This document shows positions 5,039 through 5,620 of a DNA stretch of 5,620 bases, piece by piece. The stretch is from Clostridiales bacterium (GTDB taxonomy: Bacteria; Bacillota; Clostridia; Christensenellales; CAG-138): assembly GCA_009783775.1 (NCBI GenBank), contig WRCT01000128.1:1-5620 (forward strand), given 5' to 3'. The notes beneath the pieces are model-generated. The model did no database searches and was not told the DNA's origin. It was given only the letters and a program-made list of their open reading frames with translations. How positions within the stretch are numbered: the first letter of the stretch is position 1; every line of letters begins with the position of its first letter. The position numbers and the translations under genes were made by a program.

Positions 5039-5496
5039 CCAGGCAGCGGAGACTTGGACGTAGCAGTCAGCGCTACGATCTCCAAAGTGGAGTAGCCTTT
5101 CTCACCCCCCCCCGTACTGCCGTCCCAAACCAACGCAAGGCTCTCCAGTTTCTCGCTGTACGGTTTGGTCACATCGGAACCGTCAATCACATAAACCGTG
5201 CGATTGTCCACTTCTTCGGACACGCGCTGCGCTTGATTGTTCAGCAGACGCTGTCCATCTTCCGCCGAGAAATCCCGCAATCCCCGCGACAAACGCTCAA
5301 TCGTCTTTTTGAGTGTAATCTTCTCTTTCAGCGCGCGTCCAATCTTGCTTAAATGACAGCTGCCACTCTCGGCTATCCCATAGAGCAGGTTGCTCACCAG
5401 TTTTTGTTCCGGCCGCCCAACCCCCACGCAGATTTTCTGTGAATACCGCAAAATTTCTCTTTTCAAACGCCATGCAAGTCTGGTATACTGATTCAT
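4969..5496 (-). pseudogene. IS4-family transposase, N-terminal part (first frame)
   Basis: This part supplies the N-terminal DNA-binding region and the first catalytic aspartate in YVIDGSDVTKPY (D105 from the chosen start), followed by LALVWDGSTGGGEKGYSTLEIVALT. I chose the ATG at 5496, MNQYTRLAWRLKREIL, because AGAAAGGG lies about 9 bases upstream; another ATG at 5556 has no such site. Family-like sequence ends at SPLP (codon ending at 5041). Beyond that the frame reads unrelated residues (GCIPPRKK...) to a stop at 4969. The family sequence resumes in the -1 frame at 5038. The frame also contains a run of nine Gs at 5113-5105, which it reads through correctly. Confidence 0.87.
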
Positions 5497-5620
5497 ACAA
5501 AACAGCCCTTTCTTTCTCAATGTCATCAACTTAAGGGAAAAGAAAGCAGTTCGCATAAAAAAAGCGGTCTGTTTTCTTATTTGAGAACAAAAGGGATGAC
5601 AATGAAACTGTTTGGGGAGA

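Larger units (their letters stand above)
4229..5620 (-). mobile_element. IS4-family insertion sequence, right end at or beyond window edge
   Basis: The element consists of one transposase region (broken in two frames) and short flanks. Family assignment rests on the Y-(2)-R-(3)-E-(6)-K signature in the C-terminal half. The inner left flank at 4229 reads TTTCCCCA. The right edge, read inward on the minus strand from 5620, begins TCTCCCCA. Seven of these eight bases agree, and the similarity is poor further in, so the boundaries are tentative. The implied length of about 1.39 kb is normal for the family. No target duplication can be checked because the right flank is outside the window. The element lies upstream of the recombinase remnant. 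Confidence 0.65.

Noticed and set aside
5105..5113. G9 tract as the cause of the transposase frameshift or as a phase-variation switch
   Set aside because: The family sequence (STGGGEKGYSTLEIVALT) stays in the first frame after the tract, and both other frames meet stop codons soon after it: TGA at once in one, TAG within a dozen codons in the other. Slippage there cannot join the halves.

Overview
The window looks like a chromosomal segment from a Gram-positive bacterium of the class Clostridia, probably near the Oscillospiraceae/Ruminococcaceae. The basis is the S10-operon gene order with strong AGGAGG-type ribosome binding sites, the style of the ribosomal proteins, and a BspA-type leucine-rich-repeat protein ending in a cellulosome-type (type I) dockerin. 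The taxonomic placement is inference. All convincing genes are on the minus strand, so transcription runs from high to low coordinates.

Positions 1-2599 hold the start of the S10 ribosomal-protein operon, in transcription order rpsJ (S10), rplC (L3), rplD (L4), rplW (L23), rplB (L2). The gaps are 20, 15, -1 and 15 bases. rplB runs off the left edge after 232 codons. Positions 2600-3106 contain no gene. They hold a leader of about 175 nt, a good sigma-A-type promoter (TTGCAA-17 bp-TATTAT) behind an A/T-rich UP-like tract, a long imperfect hairpin, a perfect 12-bp palindrome, and a terminator for the gene upstream.

Positions 3107-4240 are a worn region. A dockerin-ended leucine-rich-repeat gene has lost its 5' part. 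The base composition changes abruptly where the repeats begin, and immediately upstream lies the C-terminal remnant of a tyrosine recombinase of the kind found at the ends of integrated elements. Positions 4229-5620 are an IS4-family insertion sequence. Its transposase is split by a frameshift near 5038-5044, and the window ends at or near the element's right end.

The ribosomal genes form one expression unit for making the 30S and 50S subunits, insulated from the mobile DNA by its own promoter and an upstream terminator. I found no clear undescribed defence or metabolic system. The most interesting leads are a possible divergent small RNA sharing the palindromic -35 box of the S10 promoter, and the apparent element-gene junction inside the dockerin gene.
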